Position numbers and translations under genes: made by a program. The notes under the pieces were generated by a model, which saw only the letters and a program-made list of their open reading frames with translations, was not told where the DNA came from and ran no database searches. Shown here in pieces: positions 1 through 8,755 of a stretch of DNA of 64,000 nucleotides (position 1 is its first letter; each line of letters opens with the position of its first letter). Source of the DNA: Pelagibius marinus (GTDB lineage Bacteria > Pseudomonadota > Alphaproteobacteria > Kiloniellales > Kiloniellaceae); assembly GCF_014925385.1 (NCBI RefSeq), contig NZ_JACSDK010000009.1, forward strand, positions 124,001-188,000, given 5' to 3'.

Positions 1-557
1 TGCAGGCCTTGCGCTACAGCACCTTCAACGTGATCTCGGTCATGACCGGCAGCGGTTTCGCCACCGCCGACTACGGGCGCTGGGGCAGCTTCGTGGTCGC
101 CGTCATGTTCGTGCTGATGTTCGTCGGCGGCTGCGCCGGCTCGACCACCTGCGGCATCAAGATCTTCCGCCTGCAGGTGCTCTACGCCACGGCGCACGCC
201 CAGATCCACCGCCTGATGCAGCCCAACGGCGTGTTCTTTCCCTACTACAACAAGAAGCCGATCCCCGATCCCGTGGCCACCTCGGTGATGAGCTTCTTCT
301 TCCTCTTCGCCGCCAGCTTCGCGCTGCTGGCGGTCGGCCTGGGCCTCACCGGGCTGGACTTCATCACCGCCGTCTCCGGCGCCGCCTCGGCCATCGCCAA
401 CGTCGGCCCCGGCCTGGGCGATGTCATCGGGCCGGCCGGCACCTACACCACCCTGCCGGACAGCGCCAAGCTGCTGCTCTGCCTGGGCATGCTGCTCGGA
501 CGCCTCGAACTCTTCACCGTCCTGATCCTGCTCGCGCCCTCCTTCTGGCGGGGCTGA
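1..557 (+). CDS. trkH: TrkH-type potassium uptake protein, C-terminal part (5' end outside window)
   Basis: The reading frame is open from the left edge (frame starting at base 3) and ends at TGA 555-557, so only about the last 185 residues are present. They begin within a K+-channel-like repeat (TFNVISVMTGSGFATADYG, a filter loop in the Trk/Ktr/HKT superfamily). Membrane segments and a second loop, AIANVGPGLGDVIGP, follow. The end, LGMLLGRLELFTVLILL, is the signature C terminus of TrkH, which normally works with the NAD-binding gating protein TrkA in the inner membrane. No trkA is seen in the window. The assignment is firm at family level; TrkH versus the near-identical TrkG cannot be told from this part. 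Confidence 0.9.
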   Translation, partial: QALRYSTFNVISVMTGSGFATADYGRWGSFVVAVMFVLMFVGGCAGSTTCGIKIFRLQVLYATAHAQIHRLMQPNGVFFPYYNKKPIPDPVATSVMSFFFLFAASFALLAVGLGLTGLDFITAVSGAASAIANVGPGLGDVIGPAGTYTTLPDSAKLLLCLGMLLGRLELFTVLILLAPSFWRG

Positions 558-567
558 GAAAGTTGCC

Positions 568-1734
568 ATGGCTTCCATCCGTCCCCAGAGCCGCGCGCTC
601 ATCGAACGCCTGATCGGTTTCGACACCACCTCCGCCAAGTCCAACCTGGAGCTCATCGACTTCGCCCAGGACTACCTGGAAGGCCACGGCGCGCGCTGCC
701 GGCGCATCACCAATCCGGAGGGCACCAAGGCGAACCTCTTCGCCAGCCTCGGCCCGGAGGCGCCGGGCGGCGTGGTGCTGTCCGGCCACAGCGACGTGGT
801 GCCGGTCGGCGGCCAGTCCTGGGACAGCGATCCCTTCACGGTGGTGGAGCGCGACGGCCGGCTCTACGGCCGCGGCACCGCCGACATGAAGTCCTTCATC
901 GCCGTGGCCATGGCCCTGGTGCCGGAGTTCCAGGCGCAGCCGCTGAAGCATCCGCTGCACCTCGCCCTTTCCTACGACGAGGAGGTCGGCTGCACCGGCG
1001 TCGGCAGCATGATCGACGACATCGTCACCAACCTGCCGCGCCCGGAGATGGTGATCGTCGGCGAGCCGACGGACATGCAGATCGTGAACGGCCACAAGGG
1101 CTGCTACGTCTTCGAGACCCACCTCAAGGGCCTGGCGGCGCACTCCAGCCAGCCGCACCACGGCGGCAACGCCATCTTCGCCGCCGGCAAGCTGATCGCC
1201 TACCTGGCCGAGCTGGCTGCGCAAAAGCGCTCCGAGGCGCCGGCCGACAGCCCCTTCGATCCGCCCTACACCACCTTCAACCTGGGCCTCGTCGAAGGCG
1301 GCAAGGCGCTCAACATCGTGGCGCAGGACTGCAGCTTCGGCTGGGAGTTCCGCCCGATCCCCAGCGAGGACACCACGGCCATCATCCAGGGCTTCGAGGC
1401 CTATGCCCGCGACGAGGTCCTGCCGGCGCTCAGCGAGTTCGCGCCGGAGGCCAGCATCGAGACCCGGCACCTCTCCACCGTGCTGCCGCTCATGCCGGTG
1501 GAGGACAATCCCGCCGAGGCCCTGGTGCGCCGCCTCTCCGGCAGCAACGCCGAAGCGGGCGTGGTCTCCTTCGGCACCGAGGGCGGCCTCTTCCAGGACG
1601 CGGGCCTGGCGGCCGTGGTGTTCGGCCCGGGCTCCATCGACCAGGCGCACAAGCCCAACGAATTCATCGATCTGGATCAGGTCGCGGCCTGCGAGAAATT
1701 TCTGCTGAAGCTGCGCGACTGGGCGGCGACTTAG
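568..1734 (+). CDS. argE: Acetylornithine deacetylase (M20 family)
   Basis: This 388-residue protein is an M20 metallohydrolase that removes acetyl from N-acetylornithine to give ornithine for arginine synthesis. The metal-site motifs are visible: SGHSDVVPV near residue 71 (His ligand), GRGTADMKSF near 100 (bridging Asp), and the EEVGCTG catalytic/ligand Glu pair near 134. GEPT and a C-terminal His in IDQAHKPNEF follow. Length matches ArgE (about 380). It starts 10 bases after the trkH stop. argF and argD lie 4-6 kb downstream on the other strand, which supports the arginine role. The related succinyl-diaminopimelate desuccinylase (DapE) is possible but the sequence resembles ArgE more. Confidence 0.88.
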   Translation: MASIRPQSRALIERLIGFDTTSAKSNLELIDFAQDYLEGHGARCRRITNPEGTKANLFASLGPEAPGGVVLSGHSDVVPVGGQSWDSDPFTVVERDGRLYGRGTADMKSFIAVAMALVPEFQAQPLKHPLHLALSYDEEVGCTGVGSMIDDIVTNLPRPEMVIVGEPTDMQIVNGHKGCYVFETHLKGLAAHSSQPHHGGNAIFAAGKLIAYLAELAAQKRSEAPADSPFDPPYTTFNLGLVEGGKALNIVAQDCSFGWEFRPIPSEDTTAIIQGFEAYARDEVLPALSEFAPEASIETRHLSTVLPLMPVEDNPAEALVRRLSGSNAEAGVVSFGTEGGLFQDAGLAAVVFGPGSIDQAHKPNEFIDLDQVAACEKFLLKLRDWAAT

Positions 1735-1846
1735 TCCGCATCCTATGGGGTAGCCGGCATCTTCTCTTGCGACTCCAGGGCCATATTGGCGTAGGCTCGG
1801 ATCGACACGTCTCCCATCGAGCGCAGGTTGGGCAGGGAAGCAGGCG

Positions 1847-2725
1847 ATGCAAAAGATCATCCTGGGTATCCTGGCAATTCTGGCCGTCGCCGGCTGGGCG
1901 GCAGCCTATGTTTTCTACACGGAGTCAGGCGACCTCACCGAAAGATTGGTGAGCGCCGAGGCCGGGCGCGCCGAGGCCGAAGGGGAACTGAGCGCCGCAC
2001 AAGGCGATCTCAAGAAGCAGGCCGATGCGGTCGGCAGTCTGGCGGAGATCGAGAAAAAATTGGCGTCTGCCGAGGCCAACGCCGATGTCCTGGACAAGCA
2101 GTTGCAGGGCAAGAGGTCCGAACTGGCGGACTTAACAAAAGACATCGAGGCGCAGAAGCTTGAGCTCAGCAAGCTGGAACGTCAACTGAGGGAGCAGACG
2201 ACATCCCTTGAGACGGCCAGGCAGGATGCCGCGCTCGCCGAGCACGAGGTGGAACGGTTGCGCGCCGAGTCGGCCGAGCTGGCGCAGACGGCGGAGCGCT
2301 TGCAGAAAGAAGCGCCGGCTGAAGCCGCGGCGGCCGCTGCCGGCACGACCGCGCCGACCGCCGGCTCCATGGCCAAGCTCGAAGCGCCCGCCGGCGCTCC
2401 CGAGCCGCGGGCGATGGATGAGAAAAGCCGGATCGAGAGAAGCTTCAAGGTTCTCGACAAGAACGGTAACGGTGAGATCGACGAGTTCGAGTTCAGGCTG
2501 AACAGCGTCCGGCTTCTGGGTCTGCTCGACACCAACGACGACGGCTTCGTGACCCGCGACGAGACTCTCTTGCCGCCGGATCGCTTCAGCCTCTTCGACC
2601 AGGACGGCGACGAGAAGATTGTGCCGATCGAGTTTATCGAAGCCTTCCGGATTCTCGATCGCGGCGGCAAGGGTGTTATCACCCAGAAGGACTACGAGGA
2701 CTTCATCGAGAGCGCCGCGAAGTGA
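1847..2725 (+). CDS. Membrane-anchored coiled-coil EF-hand protein
   Basis: This 292-residue protein has an N-terminal membrane anchor (residues 4-23) followed by a long charged region, about 25-155, with the heptad-like Ala/Leu/Glu/Lys pattern of a coiled coil. An Ala/Pro-rich linker (155-188) leads to a C-terminal EF-hand domain. Three EF loops have good ligand patterns: DKNGNGEIDEFE (204-215), DTNDDGFVTRDE (228-239) and DQDGDEKIVPIE (251-262). A fourth, DRGGKGVITQKD (271-282), has Gly at the position-3 ligand and looks degenerate. The protein should sit in the inner membrane with its calcium-binding head outside, but no function is known to me. A short GCCGC-tga-GCGGC hairpin follows the stop, before convergent murI. 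Confidence 0.75.
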   Translation: MQKIILGILAILAVAGWAAAYVFYTESGDLTERLVSAEAGRAEAEGELSAAQGDLKKQADAVGSLAEIEKKLASAEANADVLDKQLQGKRSELADLTKDIEAQKLELSKLERQLREQTTSLETARQDAALAEHEVERLRAESAELAQTAERLQKEAPAEAAAAAAGTTAPTAGSMAKLEAPAGAPEPRAMDEKSRIERSFKVLDKNGNGEIDEFEFRLNSVRLLGLLDTNDDGFVTRDETLLPPDRFSLFDQDGDEKIVPIEFIEAFRILDRGGKGVITQKDYEDFIESAAK

Positions 2726-2741
2726 GCCGCTGAGCGGCGCT

Positions 2742-3584
2742 TCAGGCCGCCTCAAAGGACATCGGCGCGCCGAAGAAGCGGCTGGCGAAGGCGGAGACCC
2801 TGGCCGGGTCGCCGGTGGTGAGGAAGCGGCGTGCGCCGGCCGCCTCCGGCGCCGCGGTGAAGCGGTCGTGACGCGAGAGGTACTCGGCCAGGCTGTCGGC
2901 GACGATGGTCGGCTGGTCGAGCAGCTGCACCCCCGCCGGCAGGGCCTCGGCAAAGAGCCGCGCCACCAGGGGATAGTGGGTGCAGCCCAGCACCGCCGCC
3001 TCCGGCGCGCGGCCCTCGGTCTGCTGCAGCATCTCGGCGACGTAGCCGGACACCAGCTCCCGCAGCACGCTCTCGGGCTCGTCCGCCTCGATGGCGGCGA
3101 CCAGCTGCGGACAGGCCTGGCTGACCACCCGCATGTGCGGCGCACGCAAACCCACCTCGAAGGGGTAGGCGCCGGAATGGATGGTCCGCTGGGTGGCGAA
3201 GACCGCCACCATGCCGTCGGGCGACACCTTGCCCGGTACCTTGGTGCCGTCGCGCCAGGACACCCCGGCCAGCACTTCCACCATGGGCACGAAGACGCCC
3301 AGCACCCGGCGTTCCGGCGCCGCCTCCGGCAACCAGTCCTGCTGCAGTCGTCTCAGGGCGATGGCCGAAGCGGTGTTGCAGGCCAGCAGCACCAGCAGGC
3401 AGCCCTCGGCGAAGAGGCGCTCGACCGCGGCCAGGGTGAGATCGAAGATTTCCGCCTCCGTACGCCGCCCGTAGGGCGCATTGCCGTGGTCGCCCAGGTA
3501 GGTGAAGGCCTCTCGCGGCAGCCGGTCGGTCAGGGCGTGCAGCACCGTCAGGCCGCCGTGGCCGGAATCGAAGACGCCGATCAT
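2742..3584 (-). CDS. murI: Glutamate racemase
   Basis: This 280-residue protein of the Asp/Glu racemase family converts L- to D-glutamate for peptidoglycan precursors in the cytoplasm. It begins VFDSGHGGLTVL (the DSG.GG motif of MurI, with His where Val or Ile is usual). It contains GDHGNAPYG, and both catalytic cysteines are visible in ACNTASA and GCTHYPL. Length fits the family (about 265-285). It is convergent with the EF-hand gene 16 bases away and upstream of nothing obviously linked. Family assignment is firm; MurI rather than aspartate racemase is inferred from the conserved motifs. Confidence 0.88.
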   Translation of the reverse strand: MIGVFDSGHGGLTVLHALTDRLPREAFTYLGDHGNAPYGRRTEAEIFDLTLAAVERLFAEGCLLVLLACNTASAIALRRLQQDWLPEAAPERRVLGVFVPMVEVLAGVSWRDGTKVPGKVSPDGMVAVFATQRTIHSGAYPFEVGLRAPHMRVVSQACPQLVAAIEADEPESVLRELVSGYVAEMLQQTEGRAPEAAVLGCTHYPLVARLFAEALPAGVQLLDQPTIVADSLAEYLSRHDRFTAAPEAAGARRFLTTGDPARVSAFASRFFGAPMSFEAA

Positions 3585-3607
3585 TTCAGCCCCCGGACCG
3601 GCAAGCC

Positions 3608-4213
3608 CTACAGAACGATGTAGGGGAAGAAGGCGGTCTTGATGGTTTCTTCCAGCTGATCGTTGAGGTCGTTCATGGTGTCCTCGGTCAGCTTGTACCA
3701 GACCTTCTCGCGCTCGTTGAGGGTGATGTCCTCGGGCACCGTGACCGAGCGGCGCGCCTCGGCGCTGGCCGTGCCCTGCACCTGGCGGCCGTCGAGGATC
3801 TGCATGTCGATCACGATGTTGACCTCATAGCGCTCCGACTGATCGGTGGTCAGCAGGCCGGTAACGCCCTGCGACTTCGGCAACTCGGTCTCGATGGCCG
3901 AAGCCTGGCGCACGATGTAGCGGAAGGTCAGGCGGTCACCCTTGGCGACCAGGCGGTCCTGGCCCCAGCGCACCGCGGCGTCCTTGGGCGGCACCGGGAA
4001 GCGGTGGCCTACGTTCGGCGCCTCGGTCGTCGCCTTGTAGGCCTGCTCGACCTGGATATCGCCGACATCCAGGTTGATGTCGGGCAGATGTTCGTAGCTC
4101 ATGCCGGCAAACCTGTTGCCCGGGTCGTCCATGGCGCAGCCCGCCGCAAGAACGGCGAAGAGCGAGAAGACGACGACCTGGCCGAAGGGGGCGAGACGGA
4201 AAGGAACACGCAT
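3608..4213 (-). CDS. Putative lipoprotein of unknown function
   Basis: I do not recognise a named family. The ATG at 4213 is preferred because AGGAAG lies about 7 bases upstream. It gives 201 residues with a signal sequence rich in Phe/Val/Leu ending in the lipobox LAAGC (Cys near residue 26), so it is probably a lipid-anchored periplasmic protein. The mature part has no membrane segment. It is mixed alpha/beta in composition, ending ETIKTAFFPYIVL. It follows murI's start by 23 bases on the same strand, so lipoprotein-murI may be co-transcribed. An upstream in-frame ATG at 4234 is the main alternative start. Confidence 0.65.
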   Translation of the reverse strand: MRVPFRLAPFGQVVVFSLFAVLAAGCAMDDPGNRFAGMSYEHLPDINLDVGDIQVEQAYKATTEAPNVGHRFPVPPKDAAVRWGQDRLVAKGDRLTFRYIVRQASAIETELPKSQGVTGLLTTDQSERYEVNIVIDMQILDGRQVQGTASAEARRSVTVPEDITLNEREKVWYKLTEDTMNDLNDQLEETIKTAFFPYIVL

Positions 4214-4358
4214 GGCAGGCTTCCTGTCGAACATGGTTCGGGAATCGGACGAAGAGTCGGGTGCCTTCTTAGGCGGAAAGTATGAATAAGATGGGAATCG
4301 GGCAGGATCAAGGCGTGCGAGGGTCATCTGCGTGACCAGCCGGCCCGCGGAAGCCGCG

Positions 4359-5282
4359 CTATTCCCTGTAGATGTGCGCCAGGTCGTCGTCGTCGAAGCG
4401 GTAGACCTGGGTGCAGAACTGGCAGGTGACCTCCACCGCGCCGTCGGTCTTCAGATCCTCGATCTCTTCGCGCGGCATGGCCTGGAGGACGTTCTCCAGC
4501 TTCTCGCGCGAACAGCGGCAGCCGTCGGTGAGCGCACGCGGCTCAAAGACGCGCACCCCTTCCTCGTGAAACAGGCGGAACAGCAGATCGTTGAAGCCCA
4601 GGGAGTCGTCCAGCAGCTCCTCGTCACGCACGCTGGCCTGCAGCACCATGGCCCGGCGCCAGTCGTCCTCGTCCTCGATGGCGTGGACCGCCTCCTCCGG
4701 CAGGCGCTGCAGCACCAGCGCGGCGGAAAGCCAGTGTGCGCCGCGCCGCCCCGCCGCCAGCACGATGCCGCTCTGCAGCTGCTCGGACTGCATGAAGTAG
4801 TGCTGCAGGCAGTCGGCCAGGGTGTCGCCGGTCAAGGCGACGATGCCCTGGTAGCGGTCGCTGTGGCTGCCCTGGTGGTCCACCGTGAAGGCGAGGTGGC
4901 CCTTGCCGAAGAGCTGCGGCACCGTCGGCGGGCTGTCCAGGCCGGCGATCAGCTGATCGATGCGCGCCTGGTCGAAGCCGGCGTAGCCGCGCATTTCCCC
5001 TTCCGAGGTGACATCGACCACCAGCATGCGCAGGGGGCCGTCGCCGCTGGCCTGCAGGGTGAAAACGCCTTCGTACTTGATAAGGCTGGCCAGGCCGCCG
5101 CAGAGCGCAAGCATCTCCGCCAGCAACTGGGCCACCGGCTCCGGATAGTCGTGGCGTGCGAGAATCCGGTCGCAGACGTTCTCCAGGCGCAGCAGGCGCC
5201 CGCGGATCCCGGAGGACTCAAGGAGAAAGGGTTGGACGAGGTCGGCCTTCAGACCGCCCGGCCCGCTCGTACCTTCAGGCAT
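4359..5282 (-). CDS. hslO: Redox-regulated chaperone Hsp33
   Basis: Hsp33 is a cytoplasmic holdase activated by oxidative stress. The C terminus carries its zinc redox switch: CRCSREK, then 30-odd residues later CQFCTQVY (a CXC...CXXC set), where all four cysteines are present. The N-terminal domain starts DLVQPFLLESSGIRGR, as in the family. The ATG at 5282 is chosen because the longer frame runs back over the argF stop and adds residues absent from the family; this gives about 307 residues, the usual length being about 290-300. It follows argF by 16 bases on the same strand and is likely in the argD-argF-hslO transcription unit. Confidence 0.92.
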   Translation of the reverse strand: MPEGTSGPGGLKADLVQPFLLESSGIRGRLLRLENVCDRILARHDYPEPVAQLLAEMLALCGGLASLIKYEGVFTLQASGDGPLRMLVVDVTSEGEMRGYAGFDQARIDQLIAGLDSPPTVPQLFGKGHLAFTVDHQGSHSDRYQGIVALTGDTLADCLQHYFMQSEQLQSGIVLAAGRRGAHWLSAALVLQRLPEEAVHAIEDEDDWRRAMVLQASVRDEELLDDSLGFNDLLFRLFHEEGVRVFEPRALTDGCRCSREKLENVLQAMPREEIEDLKTDGAVEVTCQFCTQVYRFDDDDLAHIYRE

Positions 5283-5298
5283 CAGCCACCTATATCCG

Positions 5299-6222
5299 TC
5301 AGGAGAGGCACCACGCGAGAATGCCCTTCTGGGCATGCAGGCGGTTTTCCGCTTCGTCCCACACCACCGACTGCGGACCGTCGATCACCGAGGCGGTAAC
5401 CTCGTCGCCGCGGTGGGCCGGCAGGCAGTGCATGAAGATCGCCCCGGGCTTGGCCAGCGCCATGAGCCGGTCATCGACCTGGTAGGATTGCAGCAGGTTG
5501 TGACGGCTCTCGCCGTCGTCGTCGCCCATGGAGACCCAGGTGTCGGTCACCACCGCGTCGGCGTCCCGCACCATGGCGTCGGCGTCGCTGGAAACGACAA
5601 TCTTGCCGCCCTGGGACGCCGCCCAGTCCAGCACCGACTGGGGCGGACGCAGCATCTCCGGGCAGGCCAGGCGCAGTTCGAAGTTGAAGCGCACGGCCGC
5701 ATGGATCCAGGAGGTCGCCATGTTGTTGCCGTCGCCGGACCAGACCACCACCTTGCCCTCGATGGGCCCAAGGTGCTCTTCGAAGGTCATGACGTCGGCC
5801 ATGAGCTGACAGGGATGGGTGACGTCGGTCAGGCCGTTGATCACCGGTACCGTTGCGGCCTCAGCCATTTCCAGCAGGATCGACTGCTTGGTCGTGCGGA
5901 TCATGATCGCGTCGACATAGCGCGACAGAACGCGCGCGGTGTCGCCAACGGTCTCCCCGCGGCCCAGCTGGGTGCCGCTGGGCTCCAGCACCACGGCATG
6001 TCCGCCCAGTTGCGTGGCCGCAACCTCGAAGGAAACGCGGGTACGGGTTGAGGGCTTCTCGAAGATCATGGCCAGTGTCTTGCCGGTCAGCGGCTTGTCG
6101 CCGCTGCGGCTTTCACCGCGCTTCATGCGCAGGGCGTCGTCGAGCATGGCGCGCAGTTCGGCGGTTTCCAGCCGGTCGAGATCGAGAAAATGCTTGGGCT
6201 GCGGCAGCTTCAGTTCGGTCAT
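5299..6222 (-). CDS. argF: Ornithine carbamoyltransferase
   Basis: The product (about 307 residues from ATG 6222) joins carbamoyl phosphate to ornithine to make citrulline in arginine synthesis. All signature motifs are visible: the carbamoyl-phosphate loop [17 protein letters not shown], the SMG loop following VTDTW, and the C-terminal HCLPAHRG with the ornithine-binding Cys. The longer frame upstream of 6222 overlaps argD and is not needed. Only one base separates the argD stop (6224) from this ATG, so the two are translationally coupled. The next gene in the same direction is hslO. Confidence 0.95.
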   Translation of the reverse strand: MTELKLPQPKHFLDLDRLETAELRAMLDDALRMKRGESRSGDKPLTGKTLAMIFEKPSTRTRVSFEVAATQLGGHAVVLEPSGTQLGRGETVGDTARVLSRYVDAIMIRTTKQSILLEMAEAATVPVINGLTDVTHPCQLMADVMTFEEHLGPIEGKVVVWSGDGNNMATSWIHAAVRFNFELRLACPEMLRPPQSVLDWAASQGGKIVVSSDADAMVRDADAVVTDTWVSMGDDDGESRHNLLQSYQVDDRLMALAKPGAIFMHCLPAHRGDEVTASVIDGPQSVVWDEAENRLHAQKGILAWCLS

Positions 6223-6223
6223 G

Positions 6224-7402
6224 TCACGCCGCCTTCGCCCAGGTGCTGCAGGCGCGCTCGATGGCCTGCACGGCCTCGTCCACGTGACGCGCATCGATGA
6301 TCAGCGGCGGCAGCAGGCGCACCACGTTCTCCGCCGCGCCCACGGTCAGCAGGCCTTCCTCGCGCAGCTTGGCGACCAGCTCGGTATTGGGCACCACGCA
6401 CTTGAGGCCCAGCATGAGGCCCGCGCCGCGCACCTCCGCCAGCACTTCCGGAAAGCGCGCCGCGAGGTCTTCCAGCTTGCCGCGCAGCTGCTCGGCCGTG
6501 CGCTGCACATGGGGCAGGAAATCGGGCTCCAGCATCACGTCCAGCACCGCGTTGCCCACCGCCATGGCCAGCGGGTTGCCGCCGAAGGTGGTGCCGTGGA
6601 TGCCCGGCTGCATGCCGCCGCAGGCCTTCTCGGTCGCCAGGATGGCGCCGATGGGAAAGCCGCCGCCCAGTCCCTTGGCCAGCGCCATGACGTCGGGCCG
6701 GATGTCCGCCCATTCATAGGCGAAGAGCTTGCCGGTCCGGCCCATGCCGCACTGGATTTCGTCCAGCACCAGCAGCAGGCCGTACTCGTCGCAGACGTTG
6801 CGCAGGGCCTTCAGGTAGTCCAGGTCGGCGGCGCGGATGCCACCCTCGCCCTGGATCGGCTCCACCAGGATGGCGCCGGTCTCCGGACGGATGGCGTTGC
6901 GCAACTCGTTCATGTTGCCGAAGGGCACGTTGTCGAAGCCCTCGGCCGTCGGCCCGGTGCCCTCCAGGTATTTCGGATTGCCCGCCGCCGACAGCGTGGT
7001 CAGCGTGCGGCCGTGGAAGGCGCCGGTGCAGGAGATCACCCGCATGCGTTCCGGCTGGCCGGCGGCATAGTGATAGCGGCGCGCCAGCTTCAGCGCGCCC
7101 TCGATGGCCTCGGCGCCGGAGTTGCAGAAGAATACCTTGTCGGCGAAGGAGTTCGCCACCAGCCGCTCGGCCAGGCGCCGGCCCTCCGGGATCTCGTAGA
7201 GATTGGAGACGTGCCACAGCTTGCCGGCCTGTTCCTGCAGGACCTTCACCAGGTGCGGATGGCTGTGCCCCAGGGCATTGACCGCGATGCCGGCCGCGAA
7301 ATCCAGGAATCGTCGCCCGTCCGCCGTATAGAGATAGGGGCCTTCGCCGCGCTCGAAAGCGAGGTCGGCGCGCGCATAGGTATGCATCAAGGCGTCACTC
7401 AC
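6224..7402 (-). CDS. argD: Acetylornithine aminotransferase
   Basis: This 392-residue class III, pyridoxal-phosphate-dependent aminotransferase acts one step before ArgE in the arginine pathway. Motifs are [12 protein letters not shown], the PLP-phosphate site [41 protein letters not shown], the Schiff-base Lys in [14 protein letters not shown], and [11 protein letters not shown]. The start is GTG at 7402 with AGGAG about 9 bases upstream. An ATG five codons later (7387) is the alternative. It is the first gene of argD-argF-hslO. The 277-base region in front contains the hairpin at 7451-7471. ArgD enzymes often also serve lysine synthesis as DapC; that cannot be decided here. Confidence 0.93.
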   Translation of the reverse strand: MSDALMHTYARADLAFERGEGPYLYTADGRRFLDFAAGIAVNALGHSHPHLVKVLQEQAGKLWHVSNLYEIPEGRRLAERLVANSFADKVFFCNSGAEAIEGALKLARRYHYAAGQPERMRVISCTGAFHGRTLTTLSAAGNPKYLEGTGPTAEGFDNVPFGNMNELRNAIRPETGAILVEPIQGEGGIRAADLDYLKALRNVCDEYGLLLVLDEIQCGMGRTGKLFAYEWADIRPDVMALAKGLGGGFPIGAILATEKACGGMQPGIHGTTFGGNPLAMAVGNAVLDVMLEPDFLPHVQRTAEQLRGKLEDLAARFPEVLAEVRGAGLMLGLKCVVPNTELVAKLREEGLLTVGAAENVVRLLPPLIIDARHVDEAVQAIERACSTWAKAA

Positions 7403-7450
7403 GGACCGAACTCCTATACCTTGTCCAACAGGCCCCCACGGGCCCGCAAA

Positions 7451-7471
7451 GGGGCCCGACAGGCCCCTTTT
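7451..7471. terminator. GC-rich hairpin with T run, upstream of argD
   Basis: GGGGCC (7451-7456), a 5-base loop and GGCCCC (7462-7467) form a perfect 6-bp stem followed by TTTT on the plus strand. On the minus strand the copy is followed by TTT. It lies 49 bases before the argD start, between argD and the TraB-like gene that also runs on the minus strand. Its position suits a terminator for transcripts entering from 8.6 kb, or an attenuator in the arg leader; neither is shown. I see no other feature in 7403-7679. Confidence 0.4.
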
Positions 7472-7679
7472 GGCCTGAAAGGGCCGAAATGCCTCATATT
7501 CTGGGGCGGGGACGGTTCATTCTAGGGCCGGCACCGGGCTTGCCGGGGCCGGCCGGGTTCAGCTTACACGGCACGCGGCCGGGGCTGAAGGGGCGACACT
7601 ATTGGCAGAATGCCCCCCGCTGTCAACCGGAGCGCCCGGATTCCGGCGGCTTGCGGCGGATTCGGGCGACCCCGGCAGC

Positions 7680-8612
7680 CTAATAGAGCCGGGTGACCCG
7701 GTAGCCCTCCTTCTCGAGCAGGGAGAGAACGCCTTTCTCCCCGGGCAGTTGAAAGGCTTGCAGGCCCGCGAAGGTGGCGCCGCTCTCGAACATTGAACTC
7801 AGGCGCTTCGCCAGCATTCGGTTGCGCCCGAAAATCCACTTCTCCTCGATCCGTTCGTAGGCATCGGGACCCATGTTTGCTGCAAAGAACTCATTGTACT
7901 TCGCTATGAAGTCGACTCTGCCGGCGCGATAGGACTTCAGGTGATTCGCATAGGCGTCTTCAAGCGAGCCGGCCATAGCAAGATCGACCTTGAGAGCCGC
8001 GACGTAGTCGGCCACCGGCACGCTGTCCTGCAAAGCCGCCACCTCTTGCGGGTCTTCCAGTGAGATCAGAAGTTTGCCGTCCTGCTGCGCCCAATCAACC
8101 AGGCGCCTTCCGTGAAACTGATCCTGCGCGCCGAACCCGTTCCAAAGACGCGGCGGGAAGCTGAACATGTGGGACAGAGCAGAAGGCGCCAGCCGGTCGA
8201 CTTCGGCCGGCGAGAGATTGTAGCGTTCCGCCCTGGCAACGACGCCGCGGTAGGTGTCGTCGTCAAGCAGGTGACGCAGCGACTGGGCCGCCGGCAGGTG
8301 GAGCTGGTCTTTCCATTGCCCCATCTCGGCTTCATCGAAAATGAAGGAGAAGCTCACCTGTTCGGCCTTGCCGAAGGCTTGCATTACCGGCGCGGGCAGA
8401 TCCCGCAGAGCCGGGTCGTCATAGTAAAACAGAGCGAAGAGGTAACTCGGCCTCTGGCCCTCGCGCTCAACTTGCCAGAGCTGCCCCTCGGCATGTTTGA
8501 CCGGATGAGGATCGGAGGCAGCAGCCGAGCCCGCCCCCAATACCAGCACTAGTCCGAGGAGTGACAAGGTCCAGGCACGAAGAATGGCGCTGGTGTGTTG
8601 ATGCCGCGTCAT
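7680..8612 (-). CDS. TraB/GumN-family protein with lost active-site motifs (likely pseudoenzyme)
   Basis: The protein has about 310 residues from ATG 8612, with an N-terminal signal sequence (11-32). It aligns along its whole length with the next gene upstream (8756-9673). Both share LWQ near the start of the mature part and an end of the form G-x-LSLL-x4-GYRVTRLY. Where the paralogue has GTMHSTD, this one has FALFYYDD (59-66). Where the paralogue has AFEIV, it has SFSFIF, and GALHL is replaced by LQAFQL. The two GxxH motifs and a Glu, thought to form the metal site of TraB/TIKI-type proteins, are therefore gone while the scaffold remains. It is probably secreted to the periplasm. Confidence 0.75.
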   Translation of the reverse strand: MTRHQHTSAILRAWTLSLLGLVLVLGAGSAAASDPHPVKHAEGQLWQVEREGQRPSYLFALFYYDDPALRDLPAPVMQAFGKAEQVSFSFIFDEAEMGQWKDQLHLPAAQSLRHLLDDDTYRGVVARAERYNLSPAEVDRLAPSALSHMFSFPPRLWNGFGAQDQFHGRRLVDWAQQDGKLLISLEDPQEVAALQDSVPVADYVAALKVDLAMAGSLEDAYANHLKSYRAGRVDFIAKYNEFFAANMGPDAYERIEEKWIFGRNRMLAKRLSSMFESGATFAGLQAFQLPGEKGVLSLLEKEGYRVTRLY

Positions 8613-8755
8613 GGTGATCCCGCATTTCCGCCGTTGCACAGTTCCAGCTGCCCCGCCCAGGCGGGATCAATCGCCGGTTGCAGGTGAGCCTGGGCGGAAA
8701 ACCTTAAGATTCCGGCAATACGGGGATTTAGCCCAATGCGCGGGCGGGCTGCCGG

